From an uncultured Erysipelotrichaceae bacterium (GTDB taxonomy: Bacteria; Bacillota_I; Bacilli_A; Erysipelotrichales; Erysipelotrichaceae), in contig CASEPS010000029.1 of NCBI GenBank assembly GCA_949289855.1, positions 1 through 38,517 of the forward strand: a stretch of DNA of 38,517 nt, written 5' to 3'. Below, in pieces: positions 1 through 7,446 of this stretch (within the stretch, counting starts at the first letter, position 1; every line of letters starts with the position of its first letter). Position numbers and translations under genes: made by a program. The notes under the pieces are model-generated. The model was not told the origin of the DNA. It saw nothing but the letters and a program-made list of their open reading frames with translations, and did no database searches.

Positions 1-1
1 T

Positions 2-82
2 TCTTATTGTTTTCCAATAACTAGTATGTGGGATGATCCTCGAACACGCAAGTTAATGGAGGGCTTTTACATATTGTCTTAA
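2..82 (+). CDS. 3' end of an unidentified plus-strand reading frame
   Basis: A frame open from the window edge ends at a TAA at 80-82. It encodes 26 residues ending in WDDPRTRKLMEGFYILS. The stop is followed at once by two tandem hairpins (85-129), as expected of a gene end. I do not recognise the family. The convergent acetyltransferase gene loses its expected C-terminus at the same place, so this may be the edge of an inserted element, but that is inference. The fragment is short and could be a chance frame. Confidence 0.2.
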   Translation, partial: SYCFPITSMWDDPRTRKLMEGFYILS

Positions 83-477
83 AGGGAAGCCAAAAGCTTC
101 CTGGAAGCTCCGACTTCTATAAGTCGGAGTAGTTCACAAATCGAATACATTAATTTTGTGCCAATACCCTTATTGCGACATGAAGGATCAAACACAACGA
201 TATTATTGATTCTGAAACGGTTATTCCATGTTTCAGGACTGCCCTCCACGATTCCAATGAGTTTATTGTCTTCAAAAGCACCGAATGCTACCGGATCATC
301 CAGCCACTCAGAAAACAATGTATCACTGTAATGTTTCTCTTCAGGCATATCCCGTTTCTTCAATGTTAATTTGAAACCATCCCGATTTTGCAAGACATCA
401 TAATAGCTGTCAGTACAATATGAAACCACAATTTCAACACCTTGATATTTGTTTTTGTCTAATGGCAGTACATGCAT
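79..477 (-). CDS. C-terminally truncated GNAT N-acetyltransferase (streptothricin-acetyltransferase-like)
   Basis: This is a 132-residue protein of the acetyl-CoA-dependent GNAT fold. The stretch WNNRFRINNIVVFDPSCRNKG (about 84-104) leads into the acetyl-CoA pyrophosphate loop RNKGIG and resembles the Sat4-type streptothricin acetyltransferase core. Homology appears to stop near residue 117. The last 15 or so residues are encoded by the palindromic DNA at 85-129, and the C-terminal strands and helix (the family's LETQ...N..A..FY segment) are missing. Full-length relatives have roughly 150-180 residues. The start has a GGAAGGTGAGG ribosome site upstream, and it follows the chromate transporter genes by 27 bp on the same strand. 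It may be a non-functional remnant. Confidence 0.6.
   Translation of the reverse strand: MHVLPLDKNKYQGVEIVVSYCTDSYYDVLQNRDGFKLTLKKRDMPEEKHYSDTLFSEWLDDPVAFGAFEDNKLIGIVEGSPETWNNRFRINNIVVFDPSCRNKGIGTKLMYSICELLRLIEVGASRKLLASL
85..129. repeat. Two tandem palindromes at a gene junction
   Basis: The first hairpin has arms GGAAGC (85-90) and GCTTCC (96-101) around CAAAA. The second has perfect 9-bp arms CTCCGACTT (108-116) and AAGTCGGAG (121-129) around CTAT. They lie just after the plus-strand stop at 82 and encode the last residues of the minus-strand GNAT frame. They could be a transcription terminator, a REP-like repeat or the end of a mobile element. No second copy was noticed in this window. 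Confidence 0.6.
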
Positions 478-504
478 ATCCTCACCTTCCTGGTTTTCAT
501 TCCA

Positions 505-1068
505 TCATATTCCTGCCATTCCTGCAACAAGATTCAATACTCCTGCCAGCACCATGACCACAATTGGATTCATGCGCACTTTGGCAAGCAATACATAACA
601 AATGATGAATATGGAAACCATCAGCCAGCTGATATTGGATAGTGTTACAGCCCCTTCCCCAAAGAAAGCAGCAACAAGGATGGAAACACCAGCCGAAGCA
701 ATCATCGCAATGACTGCCGGGCGGAGTCTTTTCAGCACCTTCTGTAATACATCGAGGTTTCTGTATTTGAGATACAGCTTTGCAAGGATCATAACGATGA
801 TGCAGGATGGAAGAACACAACCTGCTGTTGCGATAAGCGCACCGGGAATACCCGCAATTTTGATGCCGACAAATGTTGCGGAATTTATAGCAATAGGACC
901 AGGTGTCATCTGGGAGATGGTGATGAGATCGGTAAATTCAGACATTGAAAGCCATTCATGCAAAGTTACTATCTGGTTCTGGATAAGTGGCATTGCCGCA
1001 TAACCTCCACCAAAGCTGAACAGACCAACCTGGAAGAAACTGGCCAGTAATTCCAATAAGATCGTCAT
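505..1068 (-). CDS. Chromate transporter family protein, second half-size subunit
   Basis: This 187-residue integral membrane protein belongs to the CHR (ChrA) family, whose short forms work as pairs of homologous half-size proteins. The family landmarks are visible: FSFGGGYAAMPLIQ near the N-terminus and SQMTPGPIAINSATFVG around residues 53-69, then about five or six hydrophobic segments. The start chosen is the ATG at 1068, which shares one base with the stop of the upstream partner (TGATG); a GTG one codon earlier is possible. The overlap implies translational coupling. Substrate is not certain: many CHR proteins outside known chromate-resistance loci have untested function. A divergent LysR gene is a likely regulator. 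Confidence 0.85.
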   Translation of the reverse strand: MTILLELLASFFQVGLFSFGGGYAAMPLIQNQIVTLHEWLSMSEFTDLITISQMTPGPIAINSATFVGIKIAGIPGALIATAGCVLPSCIIVMILAKLYLKYRNLDVLQKVLKRLRPAVIAMIASAGVSILVAAFFGEGAVTLSNISWLMVSIFIICYVLLAKVRMNPIVVMVLAGVLNLVAGMAGI

Positions 1069-1634
1069 CACGCATTCCCTCTCTTTCTGCAGATTAAAGT
1101 TTCAAGGATTCCAATGGCTATACAGATAAGTACGACATAGATTACATTGACATTGAAAAAACAAGTCGCGATAAATGCCACAATCATGATGGAAATAGAA
1201 AACCAGTTTTTTTCTTTAACTACCGGAATTGCCATCTCAAAAGTCACTGCAGCAATCACCGCACCAACACCTGCCTGCATGCCTTCCAGCATCAAAGCAA
1301 CAATCGTATTTGTCTTGAACAATTCATAGAAAACCGAAATCAAAGAGATGATGACAAATGGTGGAATGATGGTCGCAATGATGGCAACGATTGCCCCGAT
1401 CACACCAGCCAGCTTATAACCAACAACAATCGCACCATTGACCGCAATAGCACCAGGTGATGACTGGGCTATTGCAACAAGATCAAGCATTTCATCTTCT
1501 TCAATCCAATGGTATTCATCCACGAATTTCTTCTTCATCAGCGTCACGATGACATAGCCACCCCCGAAAGTAAATGCGCTGAGATAAAGAGTAGAAATAA
1601 ATATTTTCCAAAGTACTTTTTTTCTGTTTTCCAT
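1068..1634 (-). CDS. Chromate transporter family protein, first half-size subunit
   Basis: This 188-residue membrane protein is homologous to its downstream partner. It has FTFGGGYVIVTLMKKKF near the N-terminus and AQSSPGAIAVNGAIVVGYK, the CHR-family signature. The start at 1634 is preferred over an upstream in-frame ATG because GGAGGGTGAAT lies directly before it. With the next gene it forms a paired CHR transporter, thought in studied cases to export anions such as chromate; the true substrate here is unknown. The pair is divergent from a LysR gene, the usual arrangement for a regulated transporter. Confidence 0.87.
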   Translation of the reverse strand: MENRKKVLWKIFISTLYLSAFTFGGGYVIVTLMKKKFVDEYHWIEEDEMLDLVAIAQSSPGAIAVNGAIVVGYKLAGVIGAIVAIIATIIPPFVIISLISVFYELFKTNTIVALMLEGMQAGVGAVIAAVTFEMAIPVVKEKNWFSISIMIVAFIATCFFNVNVIYVVLICIAIGILETLICRKRGNA

Positions 1635-1689
1635 ATTCACCCTCCGACAACAAGTATATGCAGTAATCATTTATAAGAAAAATAGTATT

Positions 1690-1713
1690 ATTTTATGTTT
1701 TCTATAATAAAAT
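1690..1713. promoter_or_regulatory. Divergent promoter region with inverted repeat and -10 box
   Basis: Between the divergent LysR and CHR genes, perfect arms ATTTTAT (1690-1696) and ATAAAAT (1707-1713) flank 10 bp. A consensus TATAAT (1703-1708) overlaps the right arm and is correctly placed for the LysR gene, whose AGGAGG site is at 1722-1727. An AT-rich dyad with a short spacer over the promoter of its own gene suits an autoregulating LysR protein. No convincing -35 box was found. Confidence 0.4.
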
Positions 1714-1732
1714 GGTTATATAGGAGGTTTCT

Positions 1733-2617
1733 ATGACCTTACGACATCTCAATATTTTTGTAACCGTCATGCGACTGCAGAGTATTACTAAGGCTGCCGT
1801 TGAATTACATATTGCCCAGCCTTCAGTATCTCTTGCCATTTCCCAGCTTGAAGACCACTATGGACAGCATCTGTTTGACCGCATAGGCAGAAGAATCTAT
1901 CCAACAGAAGCTGGCAGGGAGTTATATCGCTATGCATTGCGTATCGTATCGTTGTGTGAAGACATGGAAAAAAGAATGGAAAATACCGATGCCCAGGGAA
2001 CCATACGCATAGGCGCAAGTATTACAATCGGCACCTGTCTTCTCCCCCATCTTTCCAATCTGTACAAGGCGCAATACCCAGGTCAGAATATACTTTGTTC
2101 TGTCGCAAGATCTCTAGATATTGAAGCAGAAATTCTGGCCAATACAATTGATATCGGTCTGATTGAAACAAGACCGGAATATGATGAAATTGAATGCATT
2201 CCCTTTATGAAAGACAGGATGAGCGTCATCGTTTCAAAAGATCACCCTCTCGCCGCAAAGTCCTTCACCACTCTGAAAGAACTTGCACAATATCCATTTC
2301 TCATGCGGGAAAAAGGCAGTGCCGGAAGAGAATTGCTTGATGGAGCATATTCCCTTTTACAGGCACAATTAAACATTGTATGGGAAAGTGTGAGTACAGA
2401 AGCAATCATTGAGGCAGTACATGAAAATATAGGTGTAGCAGTACTTCCAGAGCTGCTCATCAGGGAAGCTGTATTACACAAAAAAGTAGTCATGCTGGAG
2501 TTACAGAAGCCCATTGAGCGCAATCTGTATATCATTCATCATCATTCGAAAAACATTTCCTTAAGCATGAAGCGGTTTATGCATATCTGTACTTCCACTG
2601 ATCTGTCACAGTGGTAA
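1733..2617 (+). CDS. LysR-family transcriptional regulator
   Basis: This 294-residue protein has the LysR layout. An N-terminal winged helix-turn-helix (about 1-60) includes ITKAAVELHIAQPSVSLAIS and the LFDRIGRR wing. A two-lobed substrate-binding-like effector domain starts at about residue 90 (IRIGASITIGTCLLPHL). AGGAGG lies 5 bases before the ATG. It is transcribed away from the CHR transporter pair with about 98 bp between starts, so those genes are its likeliest target. The closest described subgroup appears to be CysL/CbbR-like, but the inducer cannot be read from sequence. Confidence 0.9.
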   Translation: MTLRHLNIFVTVMRLQSITKAAVELHIAQPSVSLAISQLEDHYGQHLFDRIGRRIYPTEAGRELYRYALRIVSLCEDMEKRMENTDAQGTIRIGASITIGTCLLPHLSNLYKAQYPGQNILCSVARSLDIEAEILANTIDIGLIETRPEYDEIECIPFMKDRMSVIVSKDHPLAAKSFTTLKELAQYPFLMREKGSAGRELLDGAYSLLQAQLNIVWESVSTEAIIEAVHENIGVAVLPELLIREAVLHKKVVMLELQKPIERNLYIIHHHSKNISLSMKRFMHICTSTDLSQW

Positions 2618-2644
2618 AATTGGTTTCTGGAAAAGAGGCGTCGT

Positions 2645-3889
2645 ATGGATAGTTTCAAAGAAAGTATAGAAATGATTGTATCTTTTATTAAGTGGCTGCT
2701 TATTGCCATTGTTACTGGTATATTCCTTGGATTGATTGGTACACTATTTCATGAACTACTCGAATATGCAAATACTGCCAGAAGTGCACATCAATGGTTC
2801 TTGTTTCTGCTGCCGCTTGCTGGCATTGTCATCGTTTTTCTGTATCATCTTGCCGGTATTAAAGAGCCAAAAGGCACAAACCTGCTACTTGATACAATAC
2901 ACGAAAAAGGAAGCTTGCCATGGGTTATGGCACCCTTGATTTTCATATCAACTATTCTCACCCACCTTTTTGGCGGATCTGCAGGCCGGGAAGGTGCCGT
3001 CTTGCAGTTAGGTGGAAGCCTTGCCTCTCAAATTGGCAAATTCCTGCACCTGGACAAAGATGACATGCATATGATCACCATGTGTGGTATGAGTGCAGCC
3101 TTTGCGGCATTGTTTGGCACACCGATAGCTGCAGCCATCTTCTCTCTGGAAGTGATCAGTGTAGGCAGTATGTATTATTCTGCTCTTGTACCTTGTGCTG
3201 TTTCTTCCATCACCGCATCCTGGATTTCTACCCTGCTTGGTACGCCTTCTTCTTCCTACGACATTGCAGGTATTCCTACCATGGATATTTCTTCCTTCTT
3301 TGCGGTCGCAATACTCTCTTCTCTTGTTGCCTTTCTCAGCGTATTCTTCTGTTTTCTATTGCACAAGTCTTCACATCTCTTCAAGAAATACTTTGAAAAC
3401 GGCTATATCCGCATCATCGCCGGAGCACTTTTCATCATAGCCTTAACATTCATGCTGCAAGGCTGGGACTATCTTGGCGCAGGCGGAAACATCATCATTC
3501 ATGCAACACAGGGAAAGGCCGAGCCGCTTGCTTTTCTTTTGAAAATGGTATTTACTGCCATCACCCTTGGCTGTGGATTCAAAGGCGGTGAGATTGTTCC
3601 TTCCTTCTTTGTTGGTGCAACATTTGGCTGTGTGGTCGGACCACTATTGAACCTCGATCCTTCCTTTTCTGCCGCAATCGGTATGACAGCCATGTTTGCT
3701 GGTGTGACAAACTGTCCCCTTGCAACACTGGTCATCAGTATTGAGATGTTTGGAATGGAAGGCGCATTGTTCTACCTTCTCACCTCTGCCATCAGCTACA
3801 TGCTCTCAGGCTACCATGGTCTATACACTTCCCAGAAAATCATCTATTCCAAAACAAGGACTAAGTTCATCGATCGTCAGACTGACTAG
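2645..3889 (+). CDS. CLC-family anion channel or antiporter
   Basis: This 414-residue protein belongs to the ClC family and has no C-terminal CBS domains. GSAGREGA (111-118) carries the gating glutamate E116, followed by the conserved GMSAAFAALFGTPIAA and by GGEIVPSFFVGA, the GxFxP-like element. The usual first anion-site motif GSGIP is replaced by GTNLLLD (77-83). This resembles the GNNL-type motif of bacterial fluoride/proton antiporters of the CLC-F branch, so fluoride export is possible but not shown. It starts 27 bp after the LysR stop on the same strand, with AGAGG before the ATG, and is followed by a strong terminator. Confidence 0.88.
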   Translation: MDSFKESIEMIVSFIKWLLIAIVTGIFLGLIGTLFHELLEYANTARSAHQWFLFLLPLAGIVIVFLYHLAGIKEPKGTNLLLDTIHEKGSLPWVMAPLIFISTILTHLFGGSAGREGAVLQLGGSLASQIGKFLHLDKDDMHMITMCGMSAAFAALFGTPIAAAIFSLEVISVGSMYYSALVPCAVSSITASWISTLLGTPSSSYDIAGIPTMDISSFFAVAILSSLVAFLSVFFCFLLHKSSHLFKKYFENGYIRIIAGALFIIALTFMLQGWDYLGAGGNIIIHATQGKAEPLAFLLKMVFTAITLGCGFKGGEIVPSFFVGATFGCVVGPLLNLDPSFSAAIGMTAMFAGVTNCPLATLVISIEMFGMEGALFYLLTSAISYMLSGYHGLYTSQKIIYSKTRTKFIDRQTD

Positions 3890-3902
3890 ATAACACCTAT
3901 AC

Positions 3903-3930
3903 ATACCGCTAATAAAGCGGTATTTTCTTA
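3903..3930 (+). terminator. Rho-independent terminator after the CLC gene
   Basis: Perfect 8-bp stem ATACCGCT/AGCGGTAT around AATAA (3903-3923), followed by TTTTCTTATTTT. Confidence 0.85.
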
Positions 3931-3975
3931 TTTTCATCTATACTGGTACAATCCTTCCTGCAACGGAGGATTCTT

Positions 3976-5148
3976 ATGAAAGAGACGCAAAACGGTATAA
4001 CAATCTCAAAGGCATTGATGCTAATGTTCATCCTCATGAACTTTGTCCTTGCCATGTCTTCATCCATATTCAATGGCATTCTCGACCAGGTAGCACAAGA
4101 ATTCAGCTTTACCATTTCCCAAACCGGGTATCTGAACTCCTTTTATCTCTATGGTGCAGGTATTGGTGTACCCATCTTTCTCATCCTGTTTCGCAAATAT
4201 GACCGCATCACCCTTCTCAAGGTCATGCTTGCATTGAATATCATTGCGACTATCGCCCTTCTTTTCATACGTCAATTCATCCCGATGGTCTCCATCCGCT
4301 TTCTCATGGGACTTGCCGGTAACTGTTACAGTGTTCTTGCGACCGCAACTATAGCAGCACTTACCCCAAAGGAAAAACTTGGCAGTGCTCTTTCGATTCT
4401 TATTGCCGGCTCAGCTGCCGCAAATATCATCGGTGTACCGATGGTACGCGCCTTCTCCCATATCCTCTCCTGGCAACAGAACTACATGATTCTTATTGCC
4501 ATCATGGTCATCTCCCTGCTCTACTTCCTGTTAAAGCTTCCTGCCCTGCATGAAGATAGAGTTGGCTTCAATCTCAAAGAAGAATTCGCATGGCTCAAAA
4601 ACAAACAGGTGCTCATTGCTTTGCTTGCGTCTCTCATCACATTCTTTGGCTATGGACTGCAGACATATCTCACTCCATATGTCATTGCACTCTTTCCAGA
4701 AATGGAAGAGCACATGTCCTTCATCCTTGTGCTCATCGGTATCTTCTCTTTTGTGGGCAACTACATTGGTGGTGTATTATGCACAAGGTATGGGTATTAC
4801 AAGTCTATGCTCTTTGGTACAGCACTACAGGCAATCACAGCAGCTTTGATGTTAATGACTAGACACATGGCTTATGCCAATATCATCCTGATACTCATCT
4901 GGATGATGAATGCATGGCTGATAGGTCTTGAAATCAATACGAGCATCAATATTGTTACAGACAGGAAATCCAGTTTCATGGTTTCTTTGAACAGTTCCGG
5001 CATACAGCTTGGTACTGCCATCGGCACAAGCATTGCGGCAGGTATCATATCGAACATCGGTATCCAATGGATTCCCGTAACCTCACTCATCACTGCCCTC
5101 CTTGTCATCGTACTTATGCTTACCAATCTCAAACACGCCTCAAGATAA
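3976..5148 (+). CDS. MFS transporter (DHA1/AraJ-like)
   Basis: This 390-residue protein has about 12 hydrophobic segments and the Major Facilitator layout. A charged loop after the second segment (LFRKYDRITLLK, about residues 73-84) matches the MFS motif A region. RFLMGLAGNCYSVLATATIAA follows, as in the AraJ/Bcr-type drug or sugar efflux group. A central cytoplasmic loop (about 190-212) separates the two six-helix halves. It forms its own unit between two terminators; GGAGG lies before the ATG. Substrate cannot be inferred, and no regulator gene adjoins it. Confidence 0.85.
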   Translation: MKETQNGITISKALMLMFILMNFVLAMSSSIFNGILDQVAQEFSFTISQTGYLNSFYLYGAGIGVPIFLILFRKYDRITLLKVMLALNIIATIALLFIRQFIPMVSIRFLMGLAGNCYSVLATATIAALTPKEKLGSALSILIAGSAAANIIGVPMVRAFSHILSWQQNYMILIAIMVISLLYFLLKLPALHEDRVGFNLKEEFAWLKNKQVLIALLASLITFFGYGLQTYLTPYVIALFPEMEEHMSFILVLIGIFSFVGNYIGGVLCTRYGYYKSMLFGTALQAITAALMLMTRHMAYANIILILIWMMNAWLIGLEINTSINIVTDRKSSFMVSLNSSGIQLGTAIGTSIAAGIISNIGIQWIPVTSLITALLVIVLMLTNLKHASR

Positions 5149-5175
5149 TGCCGGTCTCCGGCATTTTTCTTTTTG
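5147..5175 (+). terminator. Rho-independent terminator after the MFS gene
   Basis: 8-bp stem AATGCCGG/CCGGCATT with loop TCT, overlapping the TAA stop and followed by TTTTCTTTTT. Confidence 0.85.
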
Positions 5176-5187
5176 TCGCATTATGGG

Positions 5188-5218
5188 TTGACTCTATAAT
5201 AGTTACAGACTTTATAAC
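5188..5218 (+). promoter_or_regulatory. MerR-type promoter and operator of the MATE-MerR operon
   Basis: The -35 box TTGACT (5188-5193) and -10 box TATAAC (5213-5218) are separated by 19 bp instead of the standard 17. The spacer is filled by an imperfect dyad, CTCTATAA (5192-5199) and TTACAGAC (5203-5210), around TAG. An overlong spacer carrying a dyad is the hallmark of promoters activated by MerR proteins, which twist the DNA to realign the boxes. A MerR gene is the second gene of this operon, so autoregulation with the efflux pump is likely. Confidence 0.75.
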
Positions 5219-5247
5219 AGAAGAGTCAGATGACAAAGGAGTTATAT

Positions 5248-6585
5248 ATGCAAAGAAATCTCACAACCGGCAGTGTTCTCAAAAATGTCTTGTTGTTCTC
5301 ACTGCCTTACCTGCTTTCCTACTTCCTGCAGACACTCTATGGTATGGCTGACCTGTTTATCATTGGTCAGTTTGAAGGTGTTGCAAGTACAACCGCTGTA
5401 TCCATCGGTTCACAGGTCATGCACATGATCACCGTCATCCTTGTAGGTCTTGCCATGGGCACAACTGTCAGTATCGCCCAGGCTGTTGGTGCCGATAACA
5501 ACAAAGAATCCGCAAAGTCTGTTGGCAATACCGTGACTCTGTTTATGATTGTATCAATTGGTTTAATGGCTGTATTACTGTTGTTTGTCAATCCAATCGT
5601 TTCCATCATCTCCACCCCTGAAGAAGCAGTACAGGGCACTATATCCTATCTTACAATCTGTTTCATTGGTATCCCATTCATTACCGCCTATAACATCATC
5701 AGTTCAATCTTCCGCGGTATGGGTGACAGTAAGAGCCCGATGTTCTTTATTGCCATCGCCTGTGTAACAAACATCGTCCTCGATTATGTGTTTATGGGCT
5801 ACTTCCATCTTGGTCCAAGTGGTGCAGCCCTTGGCACAACCATTTCTCAGGCTGTCAGCGTCATCATTTCTCTGATTGTCATCATCCGCCAGAAGAGCAT
5901 TTCTCTCAGTAAATCCGATTTCAAACCAGATGGGAAAGTGATGGGAAAACTGCTTACAATCGGTATTCCGGTTGCCATGCAGGATGGACTTATCCAGGTG
6001 GCATTCATCATCATTACAATCATTGCCAACCAGAGAGGTCTCAATGATGCGGCTGCTGTAGGCATAGTCGAAAAGATCATCAGTTTCCTGTTCCTTGTTC
6101 CTTCATCCATGCTTTCTACCGTATCTGCCTTAGGCGCGCAGAATATCGGAGCACATAAACCGGAACGTGCGATCAAGACCATGCAATATGCCATCGCCAT
6201 TGCGGTATCTTTTGGACTAATTGTCTCGATCATCATCCAGTTTGCAGCAGAACCAGTCGTTTCATTATTTACAGACAGTGCAGAAGTGATAACACCTGGT
6301 GCCCAATACATCAGAGGTTATATCTTTGACTGCATCTTTGCCGGCATACATTTCTGTTTCAGCGGTTATTTCTGTGCGATTGAAAAATCTGGTCTCTCCT
6401 TTTTGCATAACATCATGGCAATTACTCTTGTACGAGTACCAGGTGTATATCTCACTTCCACCCTGTTTCCTGATACCCTTCTTCCGATGGGACTTGCTAC
6501 GGCTGCTGGTTCACTGTTATCAGTTTGCATCTGCGTGATTGCCTTTATCGTATTGCGCAGGAAGGAAAGGTTACTGCAGGCATGA
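5248..6585 (+). CDS. MATE-family multidrug/cation efflux transporter
   Basis: This 445-residue protein has 12 predicted membrane segments in two similar halves, of the MATE/NorM (DinF-like) family, which exports cationic drugs using a Na+ or H+ gradient. LPYLLSYFLQTLYGMADLFIIG near the N-terminus is typical. The start at 5248 is preferred over an in-frame ATG at 5230 because AAAGGAG (5235-5241) is correctly placed for it. The stop overlaps the start of the MerR gene by 4 bp (ATGA), so pump and regulator are co-translated. Expression probably responds to a ligand of that regulator. Confidence 0.92.
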   Translation: MQRNLTTGSVLKNVLLFSLPYLLSYFLQTLYGMADLFIIGQFEGVASTTAVSIGSQVMHMITVILVGLAMGTTVSIAQAVGADNNKESAKSVGNTVTLFMIVSIGLMAVLLLFVNPIVSIISTPEEAVQGTISYLTICFIGIPFITAYNIISSIFRGMGDSKSPMFFIAIACVTNIVLDYVFMGYFHLGPSGAALGTTISQAVSVIISLIVIIRQKSISLSKSDFKPDGKVMGKLLTIGIPVAMQDGLIQVAFIIITIIANQRGLNDAAAVGIVEKIISFLFLVPSSMLSTVSALGAQNIGAHKPERAIKTMQYAIAIAVSFGLIVSIIIQFAAEPVVSLFTDSAEVITPGAQYIRGYIFDCIFAGIHFCFSGYFCAIEKSGLSFLHNIMAITLVRVPGVYLTSTLFPDTLLPMGLATAAGSLLSVCICVIAFIVLRRKERLLQA

Positions 6586-7409
6586 GCAGAAATGATCTAT
6601 TTGCGATAGGAGAAGTCGCAAAACTCTTCCATATCAGTGTCAGCACACTACACCATTACGAAAGAATCGGACTTTTGAAACCAGCATATGTATCCAGTGA
6701 CTCCCACTACCGCTACTATCGCGCAGAGCAATTTGAAATACTGAATACCATCCGTTATCTAAGAGCACTGGATATGCCACTAACCAAAATCAAAGACTAT
6801 CTTGAAAACAAGGATATTGAAAGCATACGGCAAAAGCTTGAAGAACAAAAGCAGGCAGTATTGCAAAAGCAGCAGGACCTGAAGCGCATCGAACAGAAAA
6901 TCAATAACCGCCTGAACTGGCTGAATGATGCAGAGAATACACCATTGGATGTCATCAGCCATGTATCGCTTCCCTCTGTGCGCATAGCATGGATGGATAA
7001 TACATTGCAAATTGAGGGATATTCTGATATGGAAGAACCAATCCGCAAACTAGATATGTCCGATGCGGAAGCTGTTGTGTTTCCTGGCAAAGTAGGACTT
7101 GGCATATCGAAAGAACATCTGGAAAATGGAGAAATCAATCAATATGATGGCATCTTCCTTCTGTTAGACAATGAAGATATCTATACCGGACAGACAATAA
7201 CCATCACCGAATCAGAAGGATTGCGGCTGCGATTCCATGGCATGCACAAAGATGCTACCACCCAATATGAGAAACTGCTGGACTATATCCATACACATCA
7301 ATTGATAATTACCGGTTTCTCCCGTGAAATCACCCTCATCGACTATGGTGTCACCAATGATACAAATGCATTTGTGACAGAAATCTGCATCCCTGTAACA
7401 AAACAATAA
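6582..7409 (+). CDS. MerR-family regulator with GyrI-like effector-binding domain
   Basis: This 275-residue protein has three parts. A MerR winged helix-turn-helix (about 3-72) includes FAIGEVAKLFHISVSTLHHY and GLLKP. A long dimerisation coiled coil (about 80-115) is rich in Q, K and E. A C-terminal domain (about 125-275) resembles the GyrI/BmrR-C drug-binding fold. BmrR-type proteins bind cationic compounds and activate efflux genes. The chosen start gives ATGA overlap with the MATE gene and has GGAAAGG upstream. The promoter at 5188-5218 is its expected binding site. The ligand is unknown. Confidence 0.9.
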   Translation: MSRNDLFAIGEVAKLFHISVSTLHHYERIGLLKPAYVSSDSHYRYYRAEQFEILNTIRYLRALDMPLTKIKDYLENKDIESIRQKLEEQKQAVLQKQQDLKRIEQKINNRLNWLNDAENTPLDVISHVSLPSVRIAWMDNTLQIEGYSDMEEPIRKLDMSDAEAVVFPGKVGLGISKEHLENGEINQYDGIFLLLDNEDIYTGQTITITESEGLRLRFHGMHKDATTQYEKLLDYIHTHQLIITGFSREITLIDYGVTNDTNAFVTEICIPVTKQ

Positions 7410-7421
7410 CACCTATACTAA

Positions 7422-7441
7422 AGGTCACCAGATGGTGACCT
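7422..7441. terminator. Hairpin between convergent MerR and Rpn genes
   Basis: Perfect 8-bp stem AGGTCACC/GGTGACCT with loop AGAT between two convergent genes. U-tracts are weak on both sides, so it may be a modest bidirectional terminator. Confidence 0.55.
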
Positions 7442-7446
7442 CTTCA

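Noticed and set aside
2618-2644. Fluoride riboswitch before the CLC gene
   Set aside because: Only 27 bases separate the genes and no crcB-motif sequence is present.
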